This document shows positions 56,349 to 64,000 of a stretch of 64,000 nucleotides of DNA, piece after piece. The notes beneath the pieces are model-generated. The model had not been told where the DNA came from. It ran no database searches and was given only the letters and a program-made list of their open reading frames with translations. Position 1 is the stretch's first letter. Every line of letters begins with the position of its first letter. The DNA is from Paenibacillus mucilaginosus 3016. GTDB taxonomy: Bacteria; Bacillota; Bacilli; Paenibacillales; NBRC-103111. Made by a program: the position numbers and the translations under genes. Where the stretch lies: positions 6,218,001 to 6,282,000 of the forward strand of contig NC_016935.1 in assembly GCF_000250655.1 (NCBI RefSeq), read 5' to 3'.

Positions 56349-56995
56349 TATTTTCTCACCTCCGCCATCCAATGTTGAATCTTGGCAATCATCCGGTCCT
56401 TGCGGCAGTGCTCGGCCGTCAGAATACTCCGGATCCGCGAACAGGCCGAATCGACTTGATCGTTCACGATGGCGTAATCGTAGTGCTCCATCATCGCAAT
56501 CTCGTCTACGGCAACGGACATCCGGCTGCGGATGACGTCCTCGGGCTCCGTGCCCCGTCCGACAATCCGGCTCTCCAGCTCGGTGAGCGACGGCGGCAGC
56601 AGGAACAGGAACACCCCTTCGGGGAACTTCTGCTTGACCTTCAGCGCACCCTGCACTTCGATCTCGAGGATAATGTCCTTGCCGCTGTTCAGCGTATCTT
56701 CCACGAATTTGCGCGGAGTACCGTAGTAATTACCCACATATTCGGCCCATTCCAACATCTGGTCCTGCTCGATGAGCTGCTGGAATTGTTCCCGGGTCTT
56801 GAAGAAATAATTCACCCCGTCGACTTCCCCCTCGCGCGGGCTGCGCGTGGTTGCCGATACGGAGTAAACGATATCGGGAGCACATTCCCGAAGCGCCTTG
56901 CAAACCGTTCCCTTGCCTACGCCCGATGGGCCCGACAGCACAATCAGAATCCCTTTGTCCACCGGGGTATCGCTGTAATTACTCGTCATGATCAT
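56348..56995 (-). CDS. gmk: Guanylate kinase
   Basis: Phosphorylates GMP to GDP. 215 residues with P-loop [17 protein letters not shown] and the GMP-binding motif [20 protein letters not shown] lid region includes [13 protein letters not shown]. It has a nine-residue lead before the family core. The start lies within the last codons of remA (17-base overlap); a second ATG two codons on is equally good. Confidence 0.97.
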   Translation of the reverse strand: MIMTSNYSDTPVDKGILIVLSGPSGVGKGTVCKALRECAPDIVYSVSATTRSPREGEVDGVNYFFKTREQFQQLIEQDQMLEWAEYVGNYYGTPRKFVEDTLNSGKDIILEIEVQGALKVKQKFPEGVFLFLLPPSLTELESRIVGRGTEPEDVIRSRMSVAVDEIAMMEHYDYAIVNDQVDSACSRIRSILTAEHCRKDRMIAKIQHWMAEVRK

Positions 56996-57239
56996 CGTCC
57001 TTGTTGGAAAGTCGATGCGCGACCGTCTCCGGCTGAACCGCGGACAGGATCACGTGGTCGCTGTCCGTGATGATGACGGCACGGGTGCGGCGCCCGTACG
57101 TCGCATCGATCAGCATATGGCGGTCGCGCGCTTCTTGGATAATCCGTTTAATCGGCGCCGATTCCGGGCTCACAATGGATATGATTCGATTCGCGGACAC
57201 GATGTTCCCGAAACCGATGTTGATTAATTTGATCGCCAT
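56979..57239 (-). CDS. remA: Extracellular matrix regulator RemA (DUF370)
   Basis: 86 residues beginning [27 protein letters not shown], with [30 protein letters not shown], the highly conserved RemA core. In B. subtilis it is a DNA-binding activator of biofilm-matrix and osmoprotection genes. It lies between yicC and gmk as usual and ends in an Asp/His-rich tail. Confidence 0.96.
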   Translation of the reverse strand: MAIKLINIGFGNIVSANRIISIVSPESAPIKRIIQEARDRHMLIDATYGRRTRAVIITDSDHVILSAVQPETVAHRLSNKDDDHDE

Positions 57240-57481
57240 AGGTATCCCCCTGAACTTTCTTCTGTTTATTCCGGCTGTCCGGCATTCACGCCCCCCTGCA
57301 AAGGGACCTGCTCCGCCGCATTCTTACAGGCTCTCCTGCATACGTAAGGAAGCAGGCTCCGGTTTCAAATCCGGCAGCACCATGGCGTCTGCCCTTGTCT
57401 GAAGCCGCACTCTCCTTCATCAGGGCCGTCCGCCAACCTGAACCTAAACAAAAGAAAGATGTTAACTAGCTCCTGGTCACT

Positions 57482-58360
57482 TTACTCGATGTTCTGGATC
57501 TGTTCGCGAAGCTTCTCGAGCTCCGACTTCATCTCCACCACAAGGGCGGACAGCCGGGCATCGTTGGCTTTGGAGCCGATCGTATTGACTTCCCGGTTCA
57601 TCTCCTGAACGAGAAAATCAAGCCGCCTTCCCTGGGGTTCACCGAGGACGAGCAGCTCACGGAACTGGGCCGCATGGCTGAGCAGCCGGGCCAGCTCCTC
57701 GTCGATGGAGGCCCGGTCTGCGAACAGGGCCACTTCCATCGCCAGGCGGCTCTCGTCCGGCGGCTGCTGGAGCAGCTCGCCGATCCTCGCCCTCAGCTTC
57801 TCCGCGTAGTCGCGGACGACCAGCGGGGCCAGTGCGGCCGCTGCGGTGCGGTGTGTCTCCAGCACGGCGATCCGCTGCTCCAGCTCCTGGAGCAGAAACG
57901 CGCCTTCGCGCCGCCGCATGACACACAGGGCAGAGGCGGCTTCTTCGGCGCAGGCCGTCAGCGCCGCCTCCATCCCTTCCTCATCCTCCGGCATGCCGCT
58001 GCCGAAGGTGAGAAGGCCGGGAACCGCGATGAGATCGCGGAGCGTCAGCGGATCCTGCAGCGCGAGCCTCTCGCGCAGTTCTTCCGCCGCCTGGCTGTAG
58101 CCCAGCGCCAGATTCCAATCGATATGTACATTCTGCGGGGTGCCGCCCGCCCGCTCTACCGTTACGTAGGCGTCCACGCGTCCCCGCTTCACATGCTGGC
58201 CGATCGCCGCTTTTACGGCGTTCTCGTAACGTGCGAATTCTTTGGGCATCCGGATGACGATCTCGCAGTAGCGGTGGTTGACGCTCTTGAGATCGATCCC
58301 GATCTGATAACCGGCCATGGTGCGTTCGGCTTGTCCGAAGCCGGTCATACTGGTAACCAT
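57482..58360 (-). CDS. yicC: YicC/YloC family endoribonuclease
   Basis: 292 residues. The N-terminal YicC_N motif VTSMTGFGQAERTMAGYQIGIDLKSVNHR leads into KRGRVDAYVTVERAG. The C-terminal DUF1732 part ends RLDFLVQEMNREVNTIGSKANDARLSALVVEMK, the family signature. E. coli YicC is an RNase acting on small RNAs. An open frame five codons longer exists. The gap to remA (240 bases) shows nothing recognisable. Confidence 0.94.
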   Translation of the reverse strand: MVTSMTGFGQAERTMAGYQIGIDLKSVNHRYCEIVIRMPKEFARYENAVKAAIGQHVKRGRVDAYVTVERAGGTPQNVHIDWNLALGYSQAAEELRERLALQDPLTLRDLIAVPGLLTFGSGMPEDEEGMEAALTACAEEAASALCVMRRREGAFLLQELEQRIAVLETHRTAAAALAPLVVRDYAEKLRARIGELLQQPPDESRLAMEVALFADRASIDEELARLLSHAAQFRELLVLGEPQGRRLDFLVQEMNREVNTIGSKANDARLSALVVEMKSELEKLREQIQNIE

Positions 58361-58389
58361 GGCGCTCACATCCATTACCTTATTCTAAT

Positions 58390-60273
58390 TCATTTTGGAA
58401 GTGGGGACAAGTGCCTTCTCCCCGCCTTCTCCCATACGTACTCCGTCAGCTGCACGGTCATTTCGTAGGCGAGGAACGGCGTCATCAGATAAATGCCGTT
58501 GAACCGGCGCATGGCCGCATCGAGCAGCTCCCTGCCGATCTGCACGCCCATCGCGCGCCCTTCCTCCCCGCGCAGCCCGCTCATCCGCTTCCGCACGTCG
58601 TCCGATAGCTGAATGCCCGGCACCTCGTTGTGCAGGTACTCGGCATTGTTCCCCGAGGCCAGCGGCATGATGCCGATGAAGATCGGCACGCTGAGATGCT
58701 TCGTCGCCTCGTAGACCTGCTCGATCAGCTCCGCGTTGTACACCGGCTGGGTCATGATATAGTCCGCCCCGGCCTCCACCTTGCGCTCGAGCCGCTGTAC
58801 GGCTTTGTCCAGATACTTGACGTTCGGGTTGAACGCCGCGCCAATGATGAAGTTCGCCTGCTTCTTCAGCGGCTTGCCGGAGAAGGCGATGCCTTCGTTG
58901 AGCTGCTTGATCATCCGGATGATCTCAAACGAAGTGAGGTCGTACACGGAGCTCGAGCCCGGCAGGTCGCCGAAGCGGGCCGGATCTCCGGTGACGGCGA
59001 GCACGTGGTCGATACCGAGGGCATGCAGCCCCATCATGTGCGACTGCGTGCCGATCAGGTTGCGGTCCCGGCAGGCAATGTGGATGAGCGGACGGATGCC
59101 CGTGCGCTCCTTCACAATGCTGCCGAGGGCCAGATTGCTCATCCGTGTGACCGCGAGCGAATTGTCCGCCATCGTCAGCGCATCGACGCCGGCCTTCTTG
59201 AGCGCCTCGGTGCCTTCCATGAACTTGCCGATATCGAGATCCTTCGGCGGGTCGAGCTCGACGATCACCGTATGCCGCTGCCGGACGAGGTCGACGATCG
59301 ACGGCTCCGTCGGCACTTCGGCTCCGGCACCAGCCGCGGCCCGCTCGGCCACCTCTGCGGCAGGCGCCGCTGCAGCCCGCTTCGCCGCCTCGGGATTCGG
59401 CACATAGCCTGCGAGCGCTCCCGCCACGGCGGCGATGTGCTCCGGCGTCGTGCCGCAGCAACCGCCGATGATGCGGGTGCCGAGATCGGCGAAGCGGCGT
59501 GCCGTCTCGCCGAAATACTGCGGCGTGGCCGGGAACGAGTAGCGCCCGTCGACATAGTCGGCGAGGCCCGCGTTCGGGAAGACCGAATACGGCGGATGGT
59601 CGGCTTCCGCCGCGGCCGCCCCTTCGAGGGAACGCAGCAGGCCGTTCGGACCGCTGCGGCAGTTGAGGCCGACCACGTCGGCGCCGGCTTCGAGCAGCTT
59701 CGCGAACGCCTCCTTCAGCGGCACGCCGTCCTGCGTCACGCCCGCCCCTTCCGTAGCGAACTGGCAGATGACCGGCAGATCGCTGATCCGCCGCACTTCC
59801 TTCAGGGCGATGAGCATTTCGTCCAGGTCCAGGAACGACTCGAGCAGCAGACCGTCCACCTTCGTATCGCAGAGAATGGAAATCTGCTCGCGCAGGTCCT
59901 CCCTGACCTTGTTCGTTCTGACGTTCTTCCGCTTGCCAGCCCGGATCGACCCGACGGCGCCGACGACATAGGCGTCCTCGCCCACGGCCCGGCGCGCCAG
60001 CTCCACGCCCGCACGGTTGATCGCCTCGACCTCGCCTTCGAGGCCGAACTTCGACAGCTTCTCCCGGTTCGCCGAGAACGTATTCGTCTCGATCAGCCTC
60101 GCCCCCGCCTCATAATACCGGCGGTGAACGTCCATGATGACGTCGGGCTTCAGCAGATTCAACTCTTCATATGATATGCCGATGGGAAACCCCATCTGGT
60201 ACAGGTAAGTCCCCATGGCTCCGTCCCCGACCAGTACCTGGCTGCGGAGCGCCTCTCTAAGTCCCGGCTTCAT
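58390..60273 (-). CDS. Bifunctional homocysteine S-methyltransferase / methylenetetrahydrofolate reductase
   Basis: 627 residues combining two methionine-pathway enzymes, like B. subtilis YitJ. The N-terminal homocysteine methyltransferase has VGDGAMGTYLYQMG and LNCRSGPN, and its zinc Cys pair is in IIGGCCGTTPEHI. A Pro/Ala/Glu-rich linker near residue 300 joins the C-terminal MetF-type flavoprotein (VELDPPKDLDIGKF, VTGDPARFGD, YIMTQPVYNAELIEQ). The start at MKPGLREALRSQ was chosen over one eight codons earlier. It lies 55 bases after dapF; no SAM riboswitch was recognised in that short gap. Confidence 0.94.
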   Translation of the reverse strand: MKPGLREALRSQVLVGDGAMGTYLYQMGFPIGISYEELNLLKPDVIMDVHRRYYEAGARLIETNTFSANREKLSKFGLEGEVEAINRAGVELARRAVGEDAYVVGAVGSIRAGKRKNVRTNKVREDLREQISILCDTKVDGLLLESFLDLDEMLIALKEVRRISDLPVICQFATEGAGVTQDGVPLKEAFAKLLEAGADVVGLNCRSGPNGLLRSLEGAAAAEADHPPYSVFPNAGLADYVDGRYSFPATPQYFGETARRFADLGTRIIGGCCGTTPEHIAAVAGALAGYVPNPEAAKRAAAAPAAEVAERAAAGAGAEVPTEPSIVDLVRQRHTVIVELDPPKDLDIGKFMEGTEALKKAGVDALTMADNSLAVTRMSNLALGSIVKERTGIRPLIHIACRDRNLIGTQSHMMGLHALGIDHVLAVTGDPARFGDLPGSSSVYDLTSFEIIRMIKQLNEGIAFSGKPLKKQANFIIGAAFNPNVKYLDKAVQRLERKVEAGADYIMTQPVYNAELIEQVYEATKHLSVPIFIGIMPLASGNNAEYLHNEVPGIQLSDDVRKRMSGLRGEEGRAMGVQIGRELLDAAMRRFNGIYLMTPFLAYEMTVQLTEYVWEKAGRRHLSPLPK

Positions 60274-60328
60274 TCGCGGCAGCCCCCTTCTCTCCATGAT
60301 GAACCATATCTCTTGTCTTCAAACCGTC

Positions 60329-61174
60329 CTAGAAGCTTCCTTCAAAAACAAATTCGGCCGGACCGGTCATATACACGCGGTTATCTTCCTCATTCCATTC
60401 GATGAGGAGGTCGCCGCCCTTCAGCGATACCGCCGCTTCGCGGTCGAGCACGCCGTTGAGCACCCCGGCGACCAGCGTCGCGCAGGCTCCTGTACCGCAG
60501 GCCAGCGTCGGACCCGCTCCCCGTTCCCACACCCGCATATCCGCATGCCCCCGGCTGCGGACCGTCACGAACTCCACGTTCGTCTTCCGCGGGAAGAGTT
60601 CATGGGTCTCGAGCTTCGGCCCCCAGGCGTACAGGTCTTCGCCCGGCGCGTCGTCCACGAAGATTACGCAGTGCGGATTGCCCATAGATACCGCGGTGAA
60701 GCGCAGCTCGCGGCCGTCGACCGTCAGCGGGTATTCCACAATCTTCTCCGCGTCGACCGTCGTAGGGACCGCCAGGCCGCCCAGCACCGGCTCTCCCATA
60801 TCCACACGGACGGCGGTGACCCGGCCTTCCTCGAACGTCAGCACGACCGGCTGGACGCCGGCCCCAATCGTTTCGATGGTAAGATGGCTCCTGCCTTGCT
60901 CGACCAATCCTTTGTCATGAATATATTTGGCTGCGCACCGGATGGCGTTGCCGCACTGCTCCGCCTCCGTGCCGTCGGAATTGATGATGCGCATCGTGTA
61001 ATCGGCCCGCTCGGAGGGAAGGACGAAGACCAGTCCGTCCGCTCCCACCCCGAAGTGGCGGTCGCACAGACGCAGCGCCAGCGCGCCGGCATCCTCCGGA
61101 AGACGGTCATGGCCGTGGAGAACAATGAAATCATTGCCGAGGCCCTGCATTTTCGTAAAATTCGTCGTTTTCAT
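60329..61174 (-). CDS. dapF: Diaminopimelate epimerase
   Basis: Makes meso-diaminopimelate for lysine and peptidoglycan. 281 residues. It begins KTTNFTKMQGLGNDFIVL; the two catalytic cysteines are in NSDGTEAEQCGNAIRCAAKYI and ACGTGACATLVAGV. The start follows GGGAGTTCTCTCG; a 33-codon longer frame runs into the promoter region. Confidence 0.97.
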   Translation of the reverse strand: MKTTNFTKMQGLGNDFIVLHGHDRLPEDAGALALRLCDRHFGVGADGLVFVLPSERADYTMRIINSDGTEAEQCGNAIRCAAKYIHDKGLVEQGRSHLTIETIGAGVQPVVLTFEEGRVTAVRVDMGEPVLGGLAVPTTVDAEKIVEYPLTVDGRELRFTAVSMGNPHCVIFVDDAPGEDLYAWGPKLETHELFPRKTNVEFVTVRSRGHADMRVWERGAGPTLACGTGACATLVAGVLNGVLDREAAVSLKGGDLLIEWNEEDNRVYMTGPAEFVFEGSF

Positions 61175-61275
61175 CGAGAGAACTCCCGTTTTTCGCATTT
61201 TATCCCATACTATAACGCACTTTGGCAGGGATGCATAGCGTTTTCCGCCAAATTTTAAAGGATACGGGCCCAAAA

Positions 61276-61309
61276 TGCAAACAAGCCGAACCTCACCAGA
61301 GGTCCGGCC
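61276..61309 (-). terminator. Terminator-like hairpin after the cation ATPase gene
   Basis: On the minus strand GCCGGACCTC pairs with GAGGTTCGGC (one G-U) around TGGT, followed by TTGTTTGCATTTT. The T-rich tail is interrupted, so strength is uncertain. Confidence 0.6.
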
Positions 61310-61363
61310 TGCAGAGCCTTAAGCGGGTGCTTCAACGAACAAGCGGCTCATACCTTCACACGA

Positions 61364-64000
61364 TTACCGCGTGACCGGCTTGGCGCCTTTGGAGCCCGGG
61401 CCGTAGACGGCCGGCTTGCGCTTCGCGGGCTTGCTCATCAGGGAGCCAAAGCCCATGAGGAAGGTCGGAATGCCGGCGAAGCCGAGCACGAGCGCCCAGT
61501 CGGCAAGACCCAGCGGCACCGTCTTGAAGATCGGCTGAAGCTGCTCCACGTACAGCACGGGGAACATCAGCAGCAGCGAAGACACCACCGCGAGGACGAG
61601 CCAGACGTTCTGCAGCGGGTTGCGGTGGAAGATCGAACGCGAGCTGCGGCAGTCGAAGACATGGATGAGCTGCGCCATGACGAGCGTGGCGAAAGCGACC
61701 GTTTGGGCTTTGATGAGCGCGTCCGCGCTGTCCCCGCCCTGCTTCAGCGCAATATAGAATGCAGCCAGCGTGCAGACCCCGATCAGGATGCCGCGCGAGA
61801 TGATCTTCCAGCCGAGCCGGCGGGCGAAGATGTTCTCCTTGGCCGGACGCGGCTTGTGCTGCATGAGGTCCTTCTCTGCCTGGTCGACCCCGAGCGCCAT
61901 CGCGGGCAGGCCGTCGGTCACGAGATTGACCCAGAGAATCTGGATCGGCACAAGCGGCAGAGGCAGCCCCGCCATCATCGCCAGGAACATCGTCATGATC
62001 TCGCCCACGTTCGAAGCGAGCAGGTAGCGGATGAACTTGCGGATGTTCTCGTAGATGCCCCGGCCCTCTTCGATAGCCGATACAATGGTTGCGAAGTTGT
62101 CGTCGCTGAGCACGAGCGAGGACGCCTCCTTCGAGACGTCCGTCCCGCTGATGCCCATCGCGATCCCGATATCCGCCGCCTTGATCGCCGGCGCGTCGTT
62201 GACGCCGTCGCCGGTCATCGCTACCGTGTGGCCTCCGCGCTGCAGCGACTTCACGATCCGCAGCTTATGCTCGGGGGACACGCGGGCGAACACGAACACA
62301 TCCTCGATGACCTTGTCGAGCTCGTCGTCTCCCATCGCGGCCAGCTGCTGGCCGTTCAGGGTGCGGCCGTCCTGCGGGAGAATGCTGAGCTGGCGGGCGA
62401 TCGCCTCGGCCGTCGTCTGGTGGTCTCCCGTGATCATTACGGTCTTGATTCCGGCGCGGCGGCACTTCAGGATCGCTTCGCGGACTTCGCGGCGCGGCGG
62501 ATCGATCATCCCCGTGAGCCCCACGAACACCAGCTGCGACTCCACCTCCCGCTCGTCCTCGCCCCGTTCACTCCCTTTCAGATCCCGGTAAGCCAGACCG
62601 AGTACCCGCAGCGCATTCTTGGCCATCCCTTCATTGGCCGCCAGCACCTTGGACTTCAGCGTCGGCGTGAACGGGATCACCTTCTCGTCCCAGAGCACAT
62701 AGGCGCACTGCTGGATGAGCAGATCCGGCGCCCCCTTCGTGCAGACCATCCGGCCTCCCTGGTGCTCCACGACCACGGACATCCGCTTGCGCTCCGAATC
62801 GAACGGCAGCTCGTGGACCCTGCGGTACAAGCCGTCCAGGGAAGCGTGCGTCAGCCCCGCCTTGGCCCCGAGCACCACCAGCGCCCCTTCGGTCGGGTCC
62901 CCCTTGATGTTCCACTGGCTGCCGGGCTCCTCGTCCTTTTTCTTCTTGCCGTCCGTACTGCGTTCTTCTTCATACAGCTGGGCATTGTTGCAGAGGACCG
63001 ACACCTGCAGCAGCCGGCGCAGCATCTGGTGGTTGCGCACGTCGATGCTCCTGCCGTCCCGCAGAATCTCGCCGTTCGGCACGTAGCCGTCGCCTGTCAC
63101 CTCCAGCACATCTCCGCCGAGCCACAGGTGGGTGACGCTCATTTTGTTCTGGGTCAGGGTGCCGGTTTTGTCCGAACAGATGACGGACGCGCACCCCAGC
63201 GTCTCCACCGACGGCAGCTTGCGTACAATGGCTTTGCGCTGAATCATCCGCTGCACGCCGAGCGCCAGGGCGATCGTCACGATCGCGGGCAGCCCTTCCG
63301 GGATCGCCGCCACCGCGAGCGACACGCCCGCGAGGAACATGCCGTACGGCTCCTGGCCGTGCAGGATGCCTGCCGCGACCACCAGCACGGTAAGCCCCAG
63401 GGCGACGATAATCAGAATTTTGCCCAGCTGCTCCAGCCGGTGCTGCAGCGGGGTCTCCTGGGCGTCCGTCTGCTGGATGAGATCGGCGATCTTGCCCATC
63501 TCCGTCTTCATGCCCGTGCGGATGACCACGCCCTTCGCCGTGCCGCGGGTGAGCATCGTCCCCATGAAGCCGAGGTTGCGCTGGTCTCCGAGCGGAATCT
63601 CCTCCCCGAGCAGCGCCTCCGTATGCTTGGCCACCGGCACGGATTCCCCCGTCAGGGCGGACTCCTCGGCGTAGGCGCCGTACGCTTCGATGAACCGGAC
63701 GTCCGCCGGCACGCGGTCGCCGCTCTCGAGCAGCACGATATCCCCGGGCACGAGATCCCTTGCGGGGACCAGCTCCACCCGGCCGCCGCGCAGCACTTTG
63801 GCGTTAGGCGCCGAGAGCTCCTTCAGCGCGCGCAGCGATCTCTCCGCGCGGAACTCCTGCACGAAGCCGAGAATCCCGTTCATAATGATAATGGCGATAA
63901 TCGTGACCGCATCGAGATATTCGCCGAGCAGCCCCGAGACGAGTGTCGCACCGACAAGCACCAGCACCATGAAATCCTTGAACTGGTTCAGAAACAGGGT
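61364..64000 (-). CDS. P-type calcium-translocating ATPase (5' end outside window)
   Basis: About 878 residues are visible and the frame stays open to the right edge ([17 protein letters not shown]). It has the actuator motif [15 protein letters not shown], the membrane motif [15 protein letters not shown] with PEGLP typical of Ca2+ pumps, and the phosphorylation site [15 protein letters not shown]. The nucleotide-domain KGAPD and [21 protein letters not shown] follow. The C-terminal membrane helices end in a basic tail ([19 protein letters not shown]). It matches B. subtilis YloB, which accumulates Ca2+ during sporulation and lies beside yloC (yicC) there. Here dapF and the MTHFR fusion intervene. 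Confidence 0.95.
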   Translation of the reverse strand, partial: TLFLNQFKDFMVLVLVGATLVSGLLGEYLDAVTIIAIIIMNGILGFVQEFRAERSLRALKELSAPNAKVLRGGRVELVPARDLVPGDIVLLESGDRVPADVRFIEAYGAYAEESALTGESVPVAKHTEALLGEEIPLGDQRNLGFMGTMLTRGTAKGVVIRTGMKTEMGKIADLIQQTDAQETPLQHRLEQLGKILIIVALGLTVLVVAAGILHGQEPYGMFLAGVSLAVAAIPEGLPAIVTIALALGVQRMIQRKAIVRKLPSVETLGCASVICSDKTGTLTQNKMSVTHLWLGGDVLEVTGDGYVPNGEILRDGRSIDVRNHQMLRRLLQVSVLCNNAQLYEEERSTDGKKKKDEEPGSQWNIKGDPTEGALVVLGAKAGLTHASLDGLYRRVHELPFDSERKRMSVVVEHQGGRMVCTKGAPDLLIQQCAYVLWDEKVIPFTPTLKSKVLAANEGMAKNALRVLGLAYRDLKGSERGEDEREVESQLVFVGLTGMIDPPRREVREAILKCRRAGIKTVMITGDHQTTAEAIARQLSILPQDGRTLNGQQLAAMGDDELDKVIEDVFVFARVSPEHKLRIVKSLQRGGHTVAMTGDGVNDAPAIKAADIGIAMGISGTDVSKEASSLVLSDDNFATIVSAIEEGRGIYENIRKFIRYLLASNVGEIMTMFLAMMAGLPLPLVPIQILWVNLVTDGLPAMALGVDQAEKDLMQHKPRPAKENIFARRLGWKIISRGILIGVCTLAAFYIALKQGGDSADALIKAQTVAFATLVMAQLIHVFDCRSSRSIFHRNPLQNVWLVLAVVSSLLLMFPVLYVEQLQPIFKTVPLGLADWALVLGFAGIPTFLMGFGSLMSKPAKRKPAVYGPGSKGAKPVTR

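Overview
The window looks like chromosome of a GC-rich, spore-forming Firmicute, most likely Paenibacillus or a close relative. The evidence is spoVM, spoVIF and ylbJ, Bacillus-type housekeeping gene order, strong AGGAGG ribosome binding sites and many intrinsic terminators. Almost everything except a few accessory genes lies on the minus strand. The species call is inference; no search was run.

Region 1 (1-10.7 kb, minus) is the fatty-acid/phospholipid operon fapR-plsX-fabH-fabD-fabG-acpP-fabF, followed by rnc and smc. smc runs off the left edge. A perfect 17-bp FapR-like box sits at the fapR promoter. smc carries two apparent single-base frameshifts and fabD one.

Region 2 (10.7-16.9 kb) is a block whose B. 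subtilis counterparts are the ylb genes: rpmF, yceD-like, tmcAL (ylbM), ylbL, ylbJ, coaD and rsmD.

Region 3 (16.9-35.4 kb) is accessory DNA. It begins with an AT-richer islet holding a DUF1259 gene, a perfect palindrome and a possible structured RNA. Then come a YitT-family protein, a hydrolase, a secreted GH43 enzyme with a CBM42-like domain under a cre-like site, and an RDD protein. A five-gene cluster follows (internally duplicated protein, Ser/Gly-rich lipoprotein, YjfC-like ATP-grasp ligase, DUF350 protein, VOC protein). After that are a lone uxaC with tandem operator-like sites, a DoxX-like membrane protein, an SOS-box-controlled Y-family polymerase (frameshifted) with a YolD-like partner, a Tat-exported beta-helix protein, and an MBL/TetR pair sharing an operator. 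Two families of short intergenic repeats occur, here and at 48.5 kb.

Region 4 (35-64 kb, minus apart from rpmB) follows the B. subtilis ylo order: spoVIF, recG, a DegV protein, fakA, yloU, rpmB, spoVM, a small membrane protein, rpe, rsgA, prkC, prpC, rlmN, rsmB, fmt, def, priA, coaBC, rpoZ, gmk, remA, yicC. A homocysteine methyltransferase/MTHFR fusion, dapF and a Ca-type P-ATPase (cut by the right edge) follow. Many of these genes overlap by 1-17 bases, which suggests long co-transcribed, translationally coupled units.

In B. subtilis recG is next to fapR. Here about 25 kb of ylb-type and accessory DNA separates them. No tRNA, rRNA, CRISPR array, transposase or prophage was recognised.
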